This document shows positions 60,906 to 64,000 of a stretch of 64,000 nt of DNA, in pieces. Both the position numbers and the translations under genes were made by a program. The stretch comes from Leishmania infantum JPCM5 (Eukaryota; Euglenozoa; Kinetoplastea; Trypanosomatida; Trypanosomatidae). The notes below the pieces were generated by a model. That model saw only the letters and a list, made by a program, of their open reading frames with translations, was not told the DNA's origin and did not search any database. The stretch is taken from positions 280,928 through 344,927 of the forward strand of contig NC_009405.2 of the NCBI RefSeq assembly GCF_000002875.2, given 5' to 3'. Numbering within the stretch: position 1 is the stretch's first letter; every line of letters starts with the position of its first letter.

Positions 60906-62363
60906 TTGTATGCCGGTTTGCTACTCTTCTCCCGTTTTCATTTAGCTTTTCATCCATACCTCTGCTCCGCGTCGCCACGGCCACCACCGTTGCCATTACC
61001 GTCTTCTCCCTGACGCCCCCCTCCCTCCCCCTCCCCCCTCCTTGTCGCTTCGTTGTGCCTTTCCGCTTGGCTGTGTGCATGTGTGTGTGTGTGCATTGAT
61101 ACCCACGTGACTTGTCCGGTATTGCTGTCCCGTGTATCCCCTCCCCCTTCTCCCTACTCCCTTCTGCACGCACCGCTTTATCTGACGACCCTTTTAACCC
61201 TCTGTTCTGGCTTGGTGGTTGCTCGCGGCTCTCGCTTCAGTCAGCCCTCGCCGCGGTGGCTGCCATCCTTGTCGCCGTGACCCTTGCCATTTTCCAAACC
61301 TGCATCCTGAACACGCCCCACCTTGTGTGGTACTCCTCCTCTCTCGCCTTTCACGCAGGCGTCTCAGGGCTCAGAGAGAGCAACACGACGCCGTTCGCCT
61401 CCTTTCTTGTCCTCTAACCTCGCGCTTCGTCTGTGCCGAGTGCGTGTCTTTTCCCATTCGCCCTCTTCTTCCCATTCGGTGTGACGCCTTCGTGTTGTTT
61501 CGTGCTTCGGTTTCGGCAGCATAACGGCGTGCGGACGCGTGTTCGCATGTAACGGAACCGATTTTCGCTCTTGTCGCGGATAAGCACCAGTGATCTGTTG
61601 GGGGGGGGTTCCCCCTTCTTCCCTTTTATATCTGTTTACTTTCGAGCCTCTCGGCCTTCGGTTGCCGCTCCGTCGCTTTCTCGCCAGCCTCCGCCCTCTC
61701 TTCGTGCCCCTTCTTCGTTGGTCTCTTCTCAGCCCTTATCCCATATCCTCATTTTCCCTCCCCACTCTACCGGAGTGACGGTCCTTCTGTTGCTTCTTCT
61801 TTTGTTTTGTCGTGAGGGGTGGGGGTTTTGCGTGTTTGCCTGTCCGCCGCCGTGTTTGTGTCTGTGCTCGTCTCCATTTTTTTTTTCTGTGTCTCCAGCG
61901 AAGGTAACCTAACCTCGCCTCCTGCATTGCCTCCTCATCGGCACCGATGACCACCGCGCGGTCATCACCATCATCACCATTACCTGAAGCTTCTTTTTCT
62001 TTGTCATTGCTTTGTGTTCGTTCATATCGGTCCAAGGAGTACTGCCGACGCGCTTTCTCCATCTTCCCTTTTCCACAAGCTCCCGTTGATCATCATCATC
62101 ACTATCCTCTGTGAAGGAACGAGAGGACGCACTCAGCTCCCTCCATCTCCCCTCACCAACGGCAACGGGAGCACAGCCCCCCTCCCCCCTCCACACACAC
62201 ACACACACCCACCCACCCACACGGAGTAACATAATAACTGCAGTACCCGCTCTTCTCTCCCGCATTCCTCTTACTCCTTTTGCTTCAGATTCGTGAAGGG
62301 TTTCTGATTCTGTCTCCAGTGCCCCCTCCCCCGTTGCCACTCGCAGTGCCACACACGCACACA

Positions 62364-62528
62364 GTCACGCCCTTGTGTTTTTCGTTCTGTTTTGCGCCCC
62401 GTTGTCTGCCGTGCCTGCTTCTCGCCCATCTGCCTCTTGGCCCACCGTGTGACGGCTTGGCCTTGCCTCCCGACTGCCCTGCGGTCTTTACTTCCTCCCT
62501 CTTGTTCTTCACCTGTCCCTCTGCACAG
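62364..62528 (+). promoter_or_regulatory. Spliced-leader acceptor for the gene at 62669
   Basis: A 163-nt AG-free, pyrimidine-rich stretch ends at AG 62527-62528 (CTGCACAG). The predicted 5' UTR is 140 nt. Confidence 0.6.
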
Positions 62529-62668
62529 CATCCATCCACCCTCGTCGGTGCGTGCGTGCGTGTGTGTGCGCACAGGCAGCAGCTGCGCCGGCCAACCAGG
62601 GAGCGAGGAGGGAACGCAGCGCGTCGAACGCACGGCTAGGGAGAACCAAGTGGTCTCTAGCAAGCTTT

Positions 62669-64000
62669 ATGTACTCTGCGGCAGGCATGCGCGACGGCAA
62701 CTGCGATGAGGCGCAGCCACTGCCTCCGCCGGTGGTGGAGGACGCATCTGCCGCGGTCATCTCGGATGCGGTCCATACAAGCTGCCACGACTTTTCTTGC
62801 TCTCCATCGGAAGCGACGGAAAACTCGACGCTTGCATTCTCGCCGCCGACGCAGGAGCCAACACCGTTGCCGACGCCTGCCGCGCGTCTCTTTACTTCGC
62901 GGCCCACCCCGAACGCCTCGCCACTCATCGCCGGCACCCGACCATCGCGCTGGCCGAGCACCTCGCCGCTGCGGTCTTGCGGAAGTCCCATCGTGACCTT
63001 CGCGCCGTCGACCCGCTTTGATCAGTGCCGCCAGCGCACCAATGTGGCGGTACGGCGATCTGATGACGTGCCGCACTTCGCGCTGCCGGCCCCCTTGCTA
63101 GAGCTGCCGCTGTCGTCCACGTGGGCCTCATCAGGGCAGATGACGGACTCTGCGTTGCGGGCCATTGGACTACAGCAGCCCTGCGTCCTCGCCGGCAGCC
63201 CACCCACGCCCTCGCCACGGCGGCCCCCTTCGTCTACGCAGAGCGAGTGCCTCAGGGACTTTGCGGTTGATGACTTCAGCGACACTGCGTCCTCCGCTGA
63301 CTCTGCGTGCTCTACGAATTCGTCATCGACGACGCTCCTCGACAGCGACATCCCTGCCGTGCGGCCGCGCACTCCGCCCTCACTGGCGCTTGGACTTTCA
63401 ATCCCCAGCGTGGTCTTGCTAGTGCCGCCGGACTGCAAGCACTCAGCTATTCCCTCGGTGACGGATGAGATCGACAGCTCAACTGTAGCCGCCGTTGGCA
63501 CTGCTACGAAGACAACGCCGCCGTCGCTCGCGAACACCAGCGACGTGTCCTTCACCCTGCTCGAGCCAGAGAAGTTGGCGCGCACAACAGCCCACCTCCT
63601 CACTGAGGCTGTTGGCTCGATTCGTGAGCAGTGTCACGTGGCCAGCGCGAAGACAGAAAGAGTGAGCGCTGCTCTCGCTCAATGCCGCCAAACGACACCA
63701 GAGGCACCCCTGATAGACAAGCCATGTCTGATGAGTATGAAGGTGCCACCACCACCGCTTCTCGAGAGCCTCTCGCTGTCGTCGACCCCCGAGGTGACGC
63801 CGTCTATAGCACCACTGCTGTTGGCGCCGTCGCCGCCGACGAACTCAGTTGAGCTGGCAAACTCGAGAATGGCGCTGCGGCTGCCTGACACACCCGGCGA
63901 GCAACTGCACACCGCTCCTCTCGATCCCGTCTTTCCCAGCAACAATGCGGAGTTGCTGGTGAACGCCGCAGCAGAGGTGACGACCCTGTGGCAACGTAAG
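62669..64000 (+). CDS. Hypothetical low-complexity protein, 5' part (444+ codons)
   Basis: Translation from the ATG at 62669 (MYSAAGMRDGNCDEAQP) stays open without a stop to the last base of the window, so the 3' end is missing. A second in-frame ATG is at 62687. Codon use is GC-rich at third positions, unlike the spacer before it, and a good splice acceptor lies 140 nt upstream. The product is rich in Ser, Thr, Pro and Ala (SPPTQEPTPLPTP, SPRRPPSSTQ), with one more ordered helical stretch (FTLLEPEKLARTTAHLLTEA). No domain was recognised. Because it has no stop inside the window, a search for complete ORFs would miss it. Confidence 0.75.
   Translation, partial: MYSAAGMRDGNCDEAQPLPPPVVEDASAAVISDAVHTSCHDFSCSPSEATENSTLAFSPPTQEPTPLPTPAARLFTSRPTPNASPLIAGTRPSRWPSTSPLRSCGSPIVTFAPSTRFDQCRQRTNVAVRRSDDVPHFALPAPLLELPLSSTWASSGQMTDSALRAIGLQQPCVLAGSPPTPSPRRPPSSTQSECLRDFAVDDFSDTASSADSACSTNSSSTTLLDSDIPAVRPRTPPSLALGLSIPSVVLLVPPDCKHSAIPSVTDEIDSSTVAAVGTATKTTPPSLANTSDVSFTLLEPEKLARTTAHLLTEAVGSIREQCHVASAKTERVSAALAQCRQTTPEAPLIDKPCLMSMKVPPPPLLESLSLSSTPEVTPSIAPLLLAPSPPTNSVELANSRMALRLPDTPGEQLHTAPLDPVFPSNNAELLVNAAAEVTTLWQRK

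Larger units (their letters stand above)
56798..62668 (+). other. 5.9-kb gene-free, pyrimidine-rich region
   Basis: The longest spacer in the window. The + strand is C/T-rich almost throughout, especially 58900-62500, with CA/TG and TA tracts (60020-60056, 60843-60905). Open frames of 279-324 codons (57792-58631, 59356-60213, 59780-60754) overlap each other and encode Ser/Pro/Leu/Arg/Cys-rich strings without domains, so they were rejected. It may hold a long 3' UTR, a non-coding RNA or a decayed gene; I can support none of these. Confidence 0.7.

Overview
The window looks like nuclear DNA of a trypanosomatid of the genus Leishmania, most likely chromosome 21. Every supportable gene is on the + strand and intronless. 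The genes have GC-rich third positions. They are separated by long pyrimidine-rich spacers full of CA/TG, AT and CT microsatellites. Candidate spliced-leader acceptors (pyrimidine tract, AG-free stretch, then AG) lie just upstream of the starts. The decisive landmark is the tandem pair hypoxanthine-guanine phosphoribosyltransferase (HGPRT, 211 aa, ends SKV) and xanthine phosphoribosyltransferase (XPRT, 241 aa, ends AKL); a dedicated XPRT next to HGPRT is a Leishmania hallmark. Lengths and sequence agree with the L. donovani complex as I remember it, but I cannot separate species here. The window is one directional (polycistronic) array with no strand switch.

Layout: (1) 1-589, 3' part of an unidentified gene cut by a 100-N assembly gap. 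(2) 3887-13504, a 3205-aa coiled-coil protein carrying five almost identical 192-bp repeats, each with an NPF and a DPF endocytic-type motif. (3) 15777-16421, a twin-CX9C (CHCH-like) protein. (4) 17458-18612 and 20399-21370, two diverged tandem paralogues that resemble the DUF4833 family. (5) 24123-25520, methionine aminopeptidase 2 with all metal ligands. (6) 28189-29148, a predicted mitochondrial single-span protein. (7) 30021-30656 HGPRT and 32836-33561 XPRT. (8) 36006-43019, a 2337-aa NEK-like kinase with large insertions in its catalytic domain. (9) 43794-44684, a membrane-anchored BAG-like protein. (10) 46089-54074, a 2661-aa low-complexity protein starting with an N-myristoylation signal. 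(11) 54737-56797, a multi-RanBP2-type zinc-finger protein with a presequence-like N terminus. (12) A 5.9-kb gene-free stretch. (13) 62669-64000, the 5' part of another low-complexity gene, open to the window end.

Two copies of a dispersed ~0.6-kb repeat (SIDER-like degenerate retroposon) lie downstream of the coiled-coil gene and of MetAP2. Apart from HGPRT/XPRT (glycosomal purine salvage) and the paralogue pair, the neighbours show no shared pathway. That is normal for trypanosomatid arrays, where regulation is mainly post-transcriptional through UTRs. No bacterial, viral, CRISPR or tRNA features were seen. The most interesting items are the NPF/DPF repeat scaffold, the Snl1-like BAG protein, the organelle-type RanBP2 finger array and the giant myristoylation-signal protein.
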